From positions 14,294,076 to 14,358,075 of the forward strand of contig OU452229.1 of assembly GCA_911728455.2 (NCBI GenBank): DNA of 64,000 bases, in the 5' to 3' direction. The notes under the pieces were generated by a model. The model did no database searches. It had not been told where the DNA came from and saw only the letters and a list, made by a program, of their open reading frames with translations. This document shows positions 12,713-25,165 of this stretch, in pieces. Positions within the stretch are counted from its first letter, which is position 1. Each line of letters begins with the position of its first letter. The position numbers and the translations under genes are program-made. This DNA comes from Marthasterias glacialis (Eukaryota; Echinodermata; Asteroidea; Forcipulatida; Asteriidae).

Positions 12713-15237
12713 TGAATCAATCTTGCTTGTATTCTTGCTTGTAAACTCGGTAAGGTCGGTAAAAGCCAAAGGCTTAAAAATTTGACCCGTCTTCCTTCCT
12801 GTGAAGTGCAGCCTCACATGTGTGAGGATAAGAAGGTACGCTACGGAAAAAGTTTCCATATCCTACTGCCGCTTTCTAAGGTTTTTTTATATCTTTTAAT
12901 GGATGTTGGGCTTTATTTCCCTTTTAAAAATTTCCTCTCCAGAAATTGGAAGCTAAAACGCGAATTATTGACCTTGAAATAAGAAAATTCAAGCGGACAT
13001 TTCATTTTGTGGCTGGAGTTTTGTGCATTAATTCATGCCCAAAAGGAACTAAAATGGCGTTTAGCGAGTAGCGTTGTCAAGCCCAATGTACGTAGACGTG
13101 AAAATGGCTTATTTTGCATGATTTCGCACTTTGTAATTTTGTTCAAAGTGCCTGTTCCTCTCTGTATACATTAGTGTCAACCTTTCTGGAGAAGAGGACT
13201 AACGTTAATCCTAATCAACCAAGTATCCAAGTATTTCTGGAAAGGTAAAGATATAATTTAAGTAACCTAAATTAATGGAAATAAAGAAAGTGGCAGCCGG
13301 ATACAGCTTGTTTGCCGCACTACGTCTCATCGTCACCGAAGACATAAATATACATTGGTTCTAAAAACTAAAAAAGCTTTGATAATTTTAAGCGACTGCT
13401 AGACTTTTTAACGAGAAATTTACAAACACACACTCGTCTAGGTTTTTATTTTCAGAATTGTTTAAATTTGTTTAATTTAGAAACTTGAAGTCCTTCTCCA
13501 TTCTTTAACTGTTTAATTTTTTTAATCTTTGGTTTTTGACAACAACTTGCAAGATGAGGTGACCAAACACAACTAAGAACATTCACATATTATAATTTAT
13601 AAGCAAGTAAAGAGCAGGGGTAGTGCAAAATATGCCAACGTTATTCATTCAGGAATACAATTTAAACATTTTATTAAAGGTTTTTTTTTTACCTTGTCTA
13701 CTGCCTGGCTACTCCCCTGTCAAAATCAAAATTCGTTTTGGCCGTCGCCATAAGAGATGATTCCGCCCTCAGTCGACAAGAAATTGTTTTAATGTGTACC
13801 AAATTCGGCCGGCATGCAAGGCTCCATTTAACACTTTAGTCAAATACTGCTTGAGACCGTCAATCTTGTACACATAGTCGTATGAACCGGCTAGGGGCGG
13901 GGGGCAAGGGGATTAGTTGCCCCCAAATTCGGGAAAACAGTGGAGAAAATTCGGGCAAATTAGAAGAAGAAGGAAAAGGGAATTTCAATCATCCGAGTAA
14001 AATTTCGGGTATCAACCCCTCTGCCCCTCTCTCTGCAAAGCGGCTCAATACAATATTTGATGACAGTCGTTGACTTAACTAAAAGTTTGGGGCTTTGTCG
14101 CTTCCTGCAACTGTCAGTCATCAAAATACCTGTCGTGGTGGTGAGACGAGTCGGGTACAAAAAATACAAACTCACATCTCCCAATCTCAAGTGATCCATA
14201 GGCCTGTGTATGTTGTGTAGGATACGCTCTTGCCATCAATAATTTCGATTAAACCATGGGAATTAAGTAAGTACAGTAGTATTGACTTGCATCGGCGTAG
14301 CCAGGAGTTTTCACTGAACTGAACTGGCAGGGAACACTGGTGAGGGCTAGCAATTGGATGTGGGGTACGGTGGACATGGGCCATGGCATTCCTGTCAGTG
14401 GTTTTTTATTTTCAATAATGTCAATGAATTACATGTATCACTATCTGGGTTTTTTTTTTATGGGGAGGGCATGTACTGGAAAACTGTGGGTCCACCAGCC
14501 CTCGCCTTCCCCCTCCCCTGGCTATGCCGCTGTGCTGAGTGTTGGTGGGAATGTGTCTCCTTGTAAAATGCTTGTTGCATGTTTGTCTGCTTTAACTTAC
14601 TTCTCTGAAGTTCTGGTTCAATGACCTTTGTTTTCACTAAATAGGTTTGTTTGGGGGTGGGGGGGGGGGGGGGGGGGGGCAGTCCAGGTCAACATGGTCA
14701 AAGGTGGGGGAGGTTGATCCAAAGAAACTTTCGAAAGATTTTATAGATTTTATATTTGCAATGAGACTGGGATGGGAGGCCTTATGTATGGAGGTAAATG
14801 ATAAGTTGGATTTATAAAACTTATTTTTAGTTGCCATGATTGTAACCTGCTTAAATAGCTTAGTCGATCCTATAACAGTCAGGCGTCTGGAGGATCATGG
14901 GTTACGATTATTGCAACTATAACCTTGCTCTGGTTCCTTAACCTGATCATTGTAACTTAAATAGCATTCCGATTCCCAATGGTTTCAGTTAACCACATAG
15001 AGCAAGGTCAAGGACATGGTTTATCTTGGCATTAGCAAGGGCAGGGGCGGTAACTTATGCCCCCTGTTTGACGATCAAACCATAGACGAACTAACTGCCA
15101 TTACTGCAATTTCAACAAAATACAAATTTAACTGTGAAGAAACAGCAAAATCTTCCACCACCCCACCCAAGTTGTAAATTAATTCTTTAAATGTGTTTAC
15201 TTTGACAGTTTCAGGTGAGCCTTAAACACCGGCTGCA
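12713..15237. other. Interval between two divergent genes
   Basis: No coding exon is recognised. This stretch should hold the 5' ends of both the ERICH2-like gene (minus) and the FBXL17-like gene (plus). AG acceptors lie just upstream of both start codons (for example GACAGTTTCAG near 15215), suggesting non-coding first exons. A G-run sits at 14658-14680. No promoter motif stands out. Confidence 0.45.
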
Positions 15238-18200
15238 ATGGATGATGACCGTTTGACAGATTCCGATGGAGAGAACGAGAGGACATCACTGATAAACTCA
15301 GAACAAAAGAAAGGTCAAGATGAGGTTGACATCAGGTGCTGTGTACTATCAGATAGAGACGAGCATCACCCGGACACCAGTATCTCGTCAGAACCGAAAG
15401 GGGCTGATTCAACAGACTCTAGCATACGTTTGCCACAGTCAAAGGCAGAGCATGCAAGTTCCTCAAAGGACAGCACGTGCAAGGCCAAAGTGTGGCCGTT
15501 CAAGCAACGCTCGCGCCCAAATACCTCTGAGAAACGTTCACTCTCCAGCTCCCAAGAAAACCTAGCAAGCGATCGACCGAGAAAGAACGTCAAGTTTTGC
15601 CACAAGTTCATGAAATATCTCTTCCCGTCATGTGAAGCGAAGAGGAGAGAAAGAGAAAGGTTACTTGGTCATCCTGCAGATCAGGACGACAACGATGGTT
15701 GCACAGGTGAACCATCCACTTCGTCTGATACATCTTCAAGAACTTACGGCAGTGTCTCTGCAACGGAAAAGAAAACCCTTCCGGGAAGTCCCTCTCAGGT
15801 TTCAAAGGAATTAGAAGCTGAGAAATGTAAACAGTGCTCCTGCGTTAACAGCAATTTTGCCGCAAACGTCTTACCGTGTAGTCACTTTAACCTCCTACCC
15901 CCTCAGGTCGTCACCCACATCTTCTCATTTCTCACCGTTCCTGAACTGATTTGCGTCGCGGCGTTGGTGTGTAAGCACTGGGAGAGAATGTCTCGGGCGT
16001 CCTGCCTGTGGCTCGAGATCCGACTGCGTAATCACACCAGCGTGACCGATGAGGTGTTGATCAGTCTGGGCTCGCGGCATCGCAGTGTTGGACTCCTGGA
16101 CTTGTCTGACTGTCTGAAGATCACCAATAATGGACTGTCGAGGGCGCTGTCTTATTGTGGAGTACTGCGCGAACTCTTTCTGATCAGGTAGATCATTTTT
16201 TGCGAAGGCTGTGATTTTGACGGGGCATCGGTCTGATACTCTGTTCTTGTAATCAGGGCAAGGCAGTTTTTCCTTAGTATGAGAAGGAGATTAAAATTGT
16301 ACCAGCACATCTCAAGGGGCACCAGGGCAGTGACCAGGGGCATGGAGGCAATGCCTCTGGAACCTTCATGAAGTATCGGACCTGTGTAGAAAATCATTTA
16401 TGATTATTACTATACACCAATCCGAGCAGAGCTTGTTTATGGTGTTTTACACCACCGCAGCCATGGCCTCTGCACGCGCGCATGACACGAAATGCGTGTT
16501 TGCGCGCATATGTAGCAATCAGCATGGAGAATTCACATTGGCGTGCGGCGGCCATAGTTGCGGTGGTGTAAACGCCCATGAACAAGCTGCTTGGATCGGT
16601 CTATAGCTTAAAATCCTAAGCATCACCATAATTATGTACAGCATTCATGGCTGATTGTTCATGGAGGCAAGGGAGGCATCGCCTCCATGCCCCTTGGTGC
16701 CCCCCGAATTGTTCCAGTGTGATTTTTGCCCTTACATGAATGAAGTATCAGACTGTGCATACATTGTAGGTCTGCCCTCATACTAGATTTGCTTACATGA
16801 TACTCAGGCGTGTGGTGACTGGACATTTAGTGCATCAGACGTAAGTTCTGGTGGCTAAGTCAACAGGGTGTGGGGTTTCGAATCCCGATCATGACACTTT
16901 TGTCCTTGAGCGAGACACTTAACTATAATTTCTTCTCATCACCCAGTGGTAAATAGGTACCTGTGAGGGCAGAGATGTTTCTTGTGACTGATTTAGGGAG
17001 CTGAGATGGTTTAAGGAATGAAATAAATGGCCCAGTGACCAGGGGTAATAATTTTCGAGTGACATGTGCGTCACTTTGTGACAGATTTTAGCGCTATATA
17101 AGAAGCCACTACTATTATTGTTTTCAAGGGTCGAATATCGATCCTGTTTCTTGCTTCCTTATGCCTTTCGCCAGATGCTCAACTGGTCTTTAAAAAAAAA
17201 TATACTTTTGCACAATTATGTATTCACTTTTCCAGCTAATGGCTGAATGTTTTCTTTACAGATGTTCCCAGCTGACAGAAGGAGCTTTTCTATCCATTGC
17301 CAAGCATTGCTTGAATTTGATTCACCTTGACTTGTCAAGTTGCACCGGACTAACAGACCAAGCCCTGAAGTCGGTATGTATGTAGTCTAGCTGGTAATGA
17401 ATAGCTTGTCATGGTGGAGCTGTTTAATGTGTCGGACTCAAGTTGTGGTGACTGAGTCATCAGGATGTGGGTTTGAGTCCCGGTCATGACACTTGTGTCC
17501 TTGAGCAAAACACATAACTATAATTACTTCAAATTGGGGAAGAGGCAGTTATGTTTGTCACGCAACGGATTAATTCACCCCTCCCTGGTCTTAGCTGTGC
17601 TGTGAAGAGACTTGCTGTTATATCTTGCCATGTCTGGGCACTGGGGCAGGTTTTGTATCCCTTCTGTAGCCCACACCTTGAGTGACCTTTGGGTCTTGTG
17701 ATTTGGGTCTTGCAACTTGTATTAAAAAAAAGGTGTTGGAAATACCCACTGGACTACTGGCCATAGCCGGTGTATTTTATCACTTGGCCAGCAAGCCCAC
17801 AACCGAACTAGTCACTGCAGTCTAGTGTTTTTCAAATGCATGCTTTTGAAGATTCCCCTTTTCTATTTCATACATGTATTTTGATACTTTAGATTGCCGA
17901 GCAGTGTCCCCGATTACAGAAGTTGCGTTTAAAACAGTGCCCTCATATCTCAGATACGTCTCTCCAAGTTGTGGCGTCCAGATGCCAGCGACTGAAGGTG
18001 TTAACGTTGATGGATAATGACAAGGTTAATTGTTTTTTTATTTTATTTTTTTATATCCAAAAAGACCTATGCATTAAGCCCCGCCGCCTAAACATATTGA
18101 CCGATCACAGCATTGGCTACATCCCCACTATACACGTGGACAGAACAATGTGTGTCTCTTCAACGCCACACTGCACGACATGAACGTGTGATCTATAACT

Positions 18201-21200
18201 ACGCACATGCATGTTTTAATAATACTGTACAATTATAATGCGCCATGTCTGTCATACATGTAAATGACACTCCTGGTGCCGAATTATCAAACCTGGTGGA
18301 GTGGAAATTGTTACGAATGATTTTATGAGACGAAGCAACCATAATACAACACCTTGAAAGGGATACAAGGTGAGGTGGCGCAAGACCATGCCAGAAACAC
18401 CGGGGCAAACCCCTGCCCTTTACGATAACTGTACTGGGTTCTTTTACGTGCATTACACAACACATGACCACATTACATTGTATACGACTATGAGCCTGCT
18501 TTTACCATTCTAAACCGTGTGGATGATATTGAATGGTTAGACAGTTAACAGTTCACAGATATAAAAAACAATTCACTTGTTTGTTTAAACCGTGTTACTA
18601 CCGGTATACTTTCCTGCCCACCTTGGTCCTTGCAACAAAATACCACAGGTGTGACAGGAAAGACTGTGGAGACTTAAGTCCACAGTACACAAGCCACAGG
18701 GTGTCCTAATAATACCAGCTGTACAAACAGAAGAAACCCATACACCCAGTGTTAGCCTAGAAGGGATGGTACTTTGTGGCAGTCTTGGGTACCTGTGTAG
18801 CACACATGCAAATGACATCCGACATCTGGGGGATAAAGATATAATTTTGGCTTCAATTCAACTCAGTAACCTTTTTTTCCCATCTCTCAGAAAACCATTT
18901 CCAAAATACAAAAATATAAAGAAACATACAGTGGGAGGCATGTTGACGAAAGTCCAAGCTTATAAGAACATGCCTTAAAATATATAAACACAAAACAGTC
19001 AGTCATGGGGAAAACAAACAAATTGAAGACAAGCACAAAGACAATGAGAGGCAAACATAGCACGTACAAGGACAGACAAACAAACACGTTGGGATGAGTA
19101 GATGAATATATACAAAAGATGCCTTATGAAACATAATCAAAAGAGGACCTACGGCAAAGGCGACAAGACACGTTTAAAGTAAACATTAACCCTAACAGTC
19201 CCTATTCCATCAAACTCATAACAGCAGGTTTTGTTGGACTGTGTTGGACTGGGTACTGCATGAATAAACTGATCATGCTTTAGATGGGTTCAGGTATACC
19301 GCCGTAATCAGAGTACCACAGTTTGGGTGTTGAGCTACCCATATGTGTTGGAATTTGTTAGAGTGGGGAAGGATCCTAGTAAATCACTCTGGGGAATTAG
19401 GGTTAAGGCAACAAGTAATTAAGATAATGAGAAATGGAGATCAAAGAAACTATGTCACATAATGGAAAAGCAGATCCTTCTTATAACCTTTTTTTTATTG
19501 AAAAAGTGCCTGTTAACATTACTTTTGTTGAAATTGTTGTCATTAGATAACAGATGTTACGCTGGAATCTCTTGCGACACACACCCACAACCTTGAGATC
19601 TTGTGTCTACAGAACTGTGGTATTTATTCTCCAGGAGTAATGCAGATAATCAAGGTAACTGTTCAAAATTGTCTCCCCTCCTCGCCCTTCCTTTCTGCCC
19701 TCCTCTCTCCCTCCTTCTGTTTTCATGGCAGTGCACAGTACGCTGTCAAGCCTGCGAATTGTCAGGATTTCTGTTTCGGATTTCAGGAGTTGTTTTAGTT
19801 GCCTTCAGAGAGAGGATAGTTCAAACCACTTGTGGTGCATTTGGGTGCAAGTCCGATCAAGGACCAATGGTTAACTAGTGGTTGGTTTGTGACATACGTA
19901 GTGCATGTGCACTGAAATTGGCGTGCGAACGACTTTATTCATGCCCATGCGACCATGAGAAACAGTGAAATCTTTGTTATTTTTCTGATAACTGGTCCCC
20001 CTGTACACTGTGCTTATGAAACGGCTATTGGTATCCAGCGATGTGACCAACCTCGATAGGCGACTAGACTAGTCCAACCATCGTTGACTAGCATGAGTTT
20101 GATCAGAGTTAGTTGAAGTATAGTTAACTATGGTCCTGGATCGAACTTGCTCCTAGTTGTTATGGAGAGTCTGCAAATCCTCTTAACAGAAGGATTCTAA
20201 GGTCAAATTCAGTATGGGATGCAGTCATTTTCCAGCAGTTAGAGTCCTTATGAAATCAGACAAAAAAATCTGTAACAAATCTGTAACAAGTCTGTAACCT
20301 CTTTCAGAGCGAAATTTGAAACATGATGTCATTGGATGTCAACAGTAAAATGGGTCTACACATTATTCAGGATTTTAAGAACAAATTTGCAGTCACACTC
20401 CTGCCTGCATTGTGTGCCCTGCCAAATTGTGTTTCAAGAAAAGACTTGAAAGTACTTCTAGCATCAAATGTACCATTGAGCAACAAAAAAAGATGTTTGC
20501 ACTAAGTCAGCACTCGGTCATGTCAGTGTGCTTAAAAGAAAGGTTATCCTTGACGAGTCATCCTTTTTTTTCCTACAACAGTTACAGCATCTTAAGAAGC
20601 TAGACCTGAGCAACCTGTCAACTCTAACACCAGAGGCTGTGAAATTAGTGGCCAAACACTGCACCTTATTAGATACACTCAATCTGAGTCTATCCAAGGA
20701 CGTGAGTGATGACAGCGTGTCGTGTGTCGCCGTATCTTGTAAGAGACTGACGGTGCTGTTCCTCATCTCCTGTTCAATCACTGACAGAGGTAAGATCAAG
20801 CTAGTTTTTTATGTAACCCACCCTCATCCCCCCAAATCCTCCAGAATGTTTCTCCTGATTATGCTTCAGTTCTCGTCACTAACCCCTGATAGGGATGTAC
20901 TGAAAAACAACGCTGATTGGCTCCCAAAAGTGACTGCTTTGTGCTCGCACTTGTTAAAACTTTCGAGCGCTTGCAGGTCGGTTAGTATGTACGTGTCAAA
21001 ATGTAAGTATTTTGATGCGATTCCACTTCAAATGAATCAAGTTTTCACACAGTCACCCTAAACTGCATACAGTTAGACAGGTCACAAAATCAAAGATCGA
21101 GAGGGAACCAGTTGCTCTGTGACTTGATGCCTGGTTTTCTGGCTACCATACTTGAGCACGCACGTAGAGTGGATCGGCCACAGGCCTAATTAGAATGTGC

Positions 21201-21630
21201 CATATACTGGCGCATTTTAATTAACCAATTCCAGGGGTTATGAGCAAGCAAGGCATGCTGATAAAATTGCGTAGCAAAATCGATCACCCCCTTGGGAATG
21301 AGGTTGATGCATACATGTCTTATGAAACTTTACATATTTAATTCTGATTCTTTTTTTACAGCTTTGTTCAGCATCGGTGAAAACAGCCTACTCCTTGAGC
21401 ACCTAGACATCAGCTGGTGTGCCGATATCACCGGCCAGGGTGCCGCCTTTGTATCCGCACACTGCCCTCGCTTGAAATATCTAGGTCTGATACGCTGCAA
21501 CAAGGTGAGCGACACGGTGGTCGAGGGACTGGTCAACGATCATCCCGGTATACATTACAGTACATTCCTATTGGATAGCAAGAGACTGATTGATAAGGCT
21601 AGAGAGCAAGGATTTGTCACATTAGAATGA
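15238..21630 (+). CDS. FBXL17-like: FBXL17-like F-box/LRR protein, 6 exons
   Basis: Exons are 15238-16187, 17262-17373, 17893-18024, 19547-19654, 20582-20789 and 21362-21630, all GT/AG with consistent phase, coding 592 residues. Residues 1-210 are disordered, with a basic cluster (RKNVKFCHKFMKYL) and a Cys motif (CKQCSC). The F-box is at about 216-265 (LLPPQVVTHIFSFL, LVCKHWERM). AMN1-type leucine-rich repeats follow to about residue 565, in units such as LDLSDCLKITNNGL and LDISWCADITGQGA. The end (LGLIRCNKVSD, then STFLLDSKRLIDKA) resembles FBXL17 in particular. In vertebrates FBXL17 is the substrate receptor of an SCF (SKP1-CUL1-F-box) ligase that removes wrongly paired BTB-domain dimers; that role is inferred here from the family. 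The N-terminal half is less conserved than the repeats. A distant FBXL paralogue is the main alternative. Confidence 0.85.
16407..16607. mobile_element. MITE with about 45-bp inverted repeats, copy 1
   Basis: The left end (CCGAGCAGAGCTTGTTTATGG, then TTTACACCACCGCAGCCATGG) is mirrored by the reverse complement of the right end (CCAAGCAGCTTGTTCATGGG, then TTTACACCACCGCAACTATGG). The core holds GCGCGCATATG-like sequence. A second copy lies at 30453-30655. It sits in intron 1 of the FBXL17-like gene. Confidence 0.7.
16808..17125 (+). mobile_element. tRNA-derived SINE, subfamily a
   Basis: A degraded head (GTGTGGTGACTGG, B-box-like GGTTTCGAATCCC) is followed by GTCCTTGAGCGAGACACTTA and a tail ending GCGCTATATAAGAAGCCACT and a TATTATT run. 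It matches copies at 17408 and 24941. Confidence 0.65.
17408..17640 (+). mobile_element. tRNA-derived SINE, subfamily a, decayed
   Basis: The head has B-box-like GGTTTGAGTCCC followed by GTGTCCTTGAGCAAAACACA. The tail includes GCTGTGCTGTGAAGAGACTTG, which is shared with the copy ending near 25165. It is intronic in the FBXL17-like gene. Confidence 0.65.
18290..18480 (-). mobile_element. SINE subfamily b fragment without its tRNA head
   Basis: The minus strand shows the subfamily b body (GTAAAAGAACCCAGT and GGTTTGCCCCGGTGTTTCTGG) but no A or B box. It is truncated at the end that would carry the promoter. Confidence 0.6.
19200..19400. repeat. Dispersed repeat also found at 28.9 kb
   Basis: Segments CTGATCATGCTTTA, CCGTAATCAGAGT and TTTGGGTGTTG recur in the same order at 28905-28970. 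A neighbouring segment (AAGGATCCTAGTAAATCACTCT) recurs inverted at 27437-27500. No ends can be defined, so the class is unknown. Confidence 0.4.
19848..20150. mobile_element. MITE, GCAAGTTCGATC family, copy 2
   Basis: It matches the element at 10617-10906 along its length, including GGTTAACTAGTGGTTGGTT and ACCATCGTTGACTAGC. The inverted ends are GCAAGTCCGATCAAGGACC and, in reverse complement, GCAAGTTCGATCCAGGACC. It lies in an intron of the FBXL17-like gene. Confidence 0.75.
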
Positions 21631-22094
21631 ACTCAAAATCAAATTGGCTGTATTACACAAAGGCCTGGTAATGTCTGAGTCAATCCATTTCGGCTATGGC
21701 TATGGCAATTGCCAGCAGCGACAACATTGAAGAATAGGACTTTCCAGCAATCCATCAATTTGGACAGTCTGAAAGTGGTGGAAAGTTACCTTCGTGGTAT
21801 GCTGGTTCCCTGTCTTATTCCCTGCCCAGAATATAGCTGGGCTCCAGAGGTAGCAGTTGATAGATCTCCTGAAGACAAAGCACTCTGTTCAAAATTTTGA
21901 GACTTATCTCATCACTGTCTCACCTTAGAACCTACATCTTCTTCCAAGAAGAGATTTTTACATTGTAGGATTCAGTGAGATGGAGTATTAGGCATTGTGT
22001 GGTATCAAAACAGGTGTTGATACAATATAATTGTACTTCCAATGCATGCACATGCAGGGTGATCCCCAACCAGTCATGAACATGTAGTTTCTGG

Positions 22095-22850
22095 GATGCA
22101 GGGTGATCCTCCACCCAGTCGTGGGCGTATAATCTCTGGGATGCAGGGTGATCCACCCAGCTGTGGGTGTATAATCTCTGGGATGCAGGGTGATCCTCCA
22201 TCCAGTTGTGGGCGTATAATCTCTGGGATGCAGGGTGATCCTCCACCCAGTTGTGGGCGTATAATCTCTGGGATGCAGGGTGATCCTCTAGCCAGTAGTG
22301 GGCGTATAATCTCTGGGATGCAGGGTGATCCTCCACCCAGTTGTGGGCGTATAATCTCTGGGATGCAGGGTGATCCTCCACCCAGTCGTGGGCGTATAAT
22401 CTCTGGGATGCAGGGTGATCCTCCACCTAGTTGTGGGCGTATAATCTCTGGGATGCAGGGTGATCCTCTAGCCAGTAGTGGGCGTATAATCTCTGGGATG
22501 CAGGGTGATCCTCCACCCAGTCGTGGGCGTATAATCTCTGGGATGCAGGGTGATCCTCCACCTAGTTGTGGGCGTATAATCTCTGGGATGCAGGGTGATC
22601 CTCTAGCCAGTAGTGGGCGTATAATCTCTGGGATGCAGGGTGATCCTCCACCTAGTTGTGGGCGTATAATCTCTGGGATGCAGGGTGATCCTCTAGCCAG
22701 TAGTGGGCGTATAATCTCTGGGATGCAGGGTGATCCTCCACCCAGTCGTGGGCGTATAATCTCTGGGATGCAGGGTGATCCTCTAGCCAGTAGTAGGCGT
22801 ATAATCTCTGGGGTGCAGGGTGATCCTCCACCCAGTCCAGTCCATAAAGC
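22095..22850. repeat. 45-bp minisatellite, about 17 units
   Basis: The unit contains GGGATGCAGGGTGATCC and GGGCGTATAATCTCT and is 45 bp, so a frame stays open on both strands as a 15-residue repeat. Variant units differ in the middle: CACCCAGTCG (A), CACCCAGTTG (B), TAGCCAGTAG (C) and CACCTAGTTG (D). They run roughly A-short-B-B-C-B-A-D-C-A-D-C-D-C-A-C. It lies 465 bp after the FBXL17-like stop codon and may fall in its 3' UTR. I do not regard it as protein coding. Confidence 0.9.
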
Positions 22851-23440
22851 AATGGTTGTACATCCCCCCGTTGGTTTTCTGCCCTGTACTGAAGGCAAGG
22901 TTTCCAGTTACCAAAGAACAACTGGAGCATCCCATCCATCAATGCCACACACAGGTTTTAAACGCAACCCTTCCTACAAGCATAAAATAACTTCTGACAG
23001 AGACAAACTAAAAAATGATGACACTGGGTGCAAAACATCAATGCAATTATTTTCCTGGACGGAAGTGCTCAGTTCCATTTAATACATTACATTAACCAAG
23101 TGCACCAAAAATTCAAGTTATGGAAAAAATGATTTGGATACGACACAAGTATTTTTATGGTGTTGATTAAGAAAATGTGAACAATGGGAAGAAAACAAAT
23201 ACAAATTCTGCAACTATGGTGATTATTTTCAACAAAAATGAAAAAAACAGGCAAGCAACTTTTCAGCTGATGAGCTGTTTTCCAATTTTCTTCATAATAA
23301 TATTGCCATAGAAAACTGAAAAGCAACGTACAAAGTTAGTTTAGTGCGAGTGTCCATTTTCTCTTTTTTTTTTAAATTACTTAATTTTTAAAATTCAGAA
23401 ATAGAAGAAATTATTTTGCATTAACAACACGAACTGTTAA

Positions 23441-23645
23441 AGGGGTCGTGTCATCATGATTATAGCAGTAAATGGAACCACCCAGTTACTACGGGTGCGT
23501 GTGTGCCGGCGGTCATGTCACAGTTTGACAAAGACGGTACCCTTTGTGATTTGACCGCAAGCGCGTGCATGTGCAGTATCTGGGTGAGAGTTCATCTTTC
23601 CATGCACAGCCACAGGCCTGCTATAATCCTGACAACACAGCCCCT
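23441..23645. mobile_element. MITE with TTAA target duplications
   Basis: TTAA at 23437-23440 and 23646-23649 flanks a 205-bp element. The ends are AGGGGTCGTGTCATCATGATT and, in reverse complement, AGGGGCTGTGTTGTCAGGATT, both followed by ATAGCAG. The TTAA target is typical of piggyBac-like transposons. Confidence 0.7.
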
Positions 23646-24940
23646 TTAATTGGCAGGTGATCATCATGGCCTGGTGTTTTGAATATAAGGCAACTTGATT
23701 TTTATTTCAGTTAATACCGGGTTTTACAGCGCTGGAAGTTTTGTGACCCGAGGTCATTACAACATGACCCAAGGTCATTACAACAAAATCAAGCATATTT
23801 GGAATGCAAAATTAGTTCAAGTTTTGATTTGTTTTCCTTTTTTTTCTAGAATTTAGTATTCTGATAAATTCTGGTACTGTTTAGCCGCATATGCTACCGT
23901 TTTGTACAAGGTTTTGTCAACTTTGTGGAACGAGGTCAGTTTTCATTTATGTTAAGTCAACTTTGACTCCTGGTGTAATTCTGTACATCTGCTGCACAAA
24001 CAAGGTTTTCACTACTTCCGGCTCCAAAGCTGGCATACGTTTGTGTGTAATTTGACCCAAACTCACTCATTTCATCGCTCAAAGGCATTTCTTATGACAA
24101 GAAACTGGTGCTTCTGAGAGGACTTTTAAGACTTTGTAAAACATATGAAAGGCAAGTCCCAAAACGTTTTTTGTTATACTAGCTAAATGCATTTACTATG
24201 GGCTTCTGGTCATTGTTGGAACTAGTTTGTGTGAAGTGAGCTTGGCTTGAGGTTAAATTACGCCACACTTAACAAGATATCTACAAATATATAGATAAAA
24301 ATAAATAAATATATAAATAAACTTATTGGGTTGGTTTGTAAAAGCAACCTCTCTTTCAAATCTCATTGAGTTTTAGATAAGTAAATACAAATAGTTACAT
24401 CAATTCTTTTTTTTTTATTAGGAATTAGTTTTCTTTCTGACCATTGGACTGATTGCTTGAATCATGGTTGAAAAAATTACGGCCACATTTTTGTTTTTAT
24501 TGGAAGCGGTCAAAATAAAGCAACGCTGTTCCTTCCAATCATTGCACCAAACATGCCAAATCATCGACTACAATCACATGTTTCAAGAAAAGTTTTCCAA
24601 AAAGTACTCTTGTTAATAATGGATTAATAATTTGGGCATTATTATTGTAAATTCTTTTCATTAGAATGTTAAAATCTTTGTGATAATATTTGTAACAAAA
24701 TATTTTTTCTTGGAATAAAATTTCAACAAGATTTGAAGTCACTAAATTCTCTGTGCTTTCATGTACATTATTTATACTTAAAGTACCTAAATATTTTCTT
24801 ATACACAAATTTACGGATAACTTTGAACTACTTAAAAAAAGGCTTTCTTTAGCCAGTCTTATAACACAAATTAGAACTGTGAAAGTCGCTTTTTTTTATG
24901 AAAACGAAAATTCAAGGAAAACCCCAGGAAAGCATAGGTA

Positions 24941-25165
24941 GCGTGTCGTGGCCGAGTGGTTTAGTGCATCGGACTCAAGTTCTGGTGGCCAAGTCATCAG
25001 GATGTGGGTTCGAATCCTGGTCGTGACACTTGTGTCATTGAGCAAGACACTTAACTATAATTGCTTCAAATAGGGGAAGAGGCAGTTTTGTTTGTCTTGC
25101 AACGGATTCATTTACCCCTTCCTATTCTTAGCTGTGCTGTGAAGAGACTTGCGTTTATATCTCGC
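24941..25165 (+). mobile_element. tRNA-derived SINE, subfamily a, best-preserved head
   Basis: The A-box-like TGGCCGAGTGG is at 24949-24959 and the perfect B box GGTTCGAATCC at 25007-25017. Next come GTGTCATTGAGCAAGACACT and a tail sharing GTGCTGTGAAGAGACTTG with the copy near 17.6 kb. The spacing is that of a tRNA-like polymerase III promoter. The head is not a folded tRNA gene. Confidence 0.8.

Noticed and set aside
22095..22850. CRISPR-like array
   Set aside because: Units are contiguous 45-bp repeats without unique spacers, in animal DNA; a minisatellite explains it.
22074..23082. Long open frames on both strands (328 and 274 residues)
   Set aside because: They are reading frames through the 45-bp minisatellite, open only because the unit is a multiple of three.
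24941..25017. tRNA gene
   Set aside because: A and B boxes are present, but the sequence between and after them does not fold as a tRNA and continues into a SINE body.
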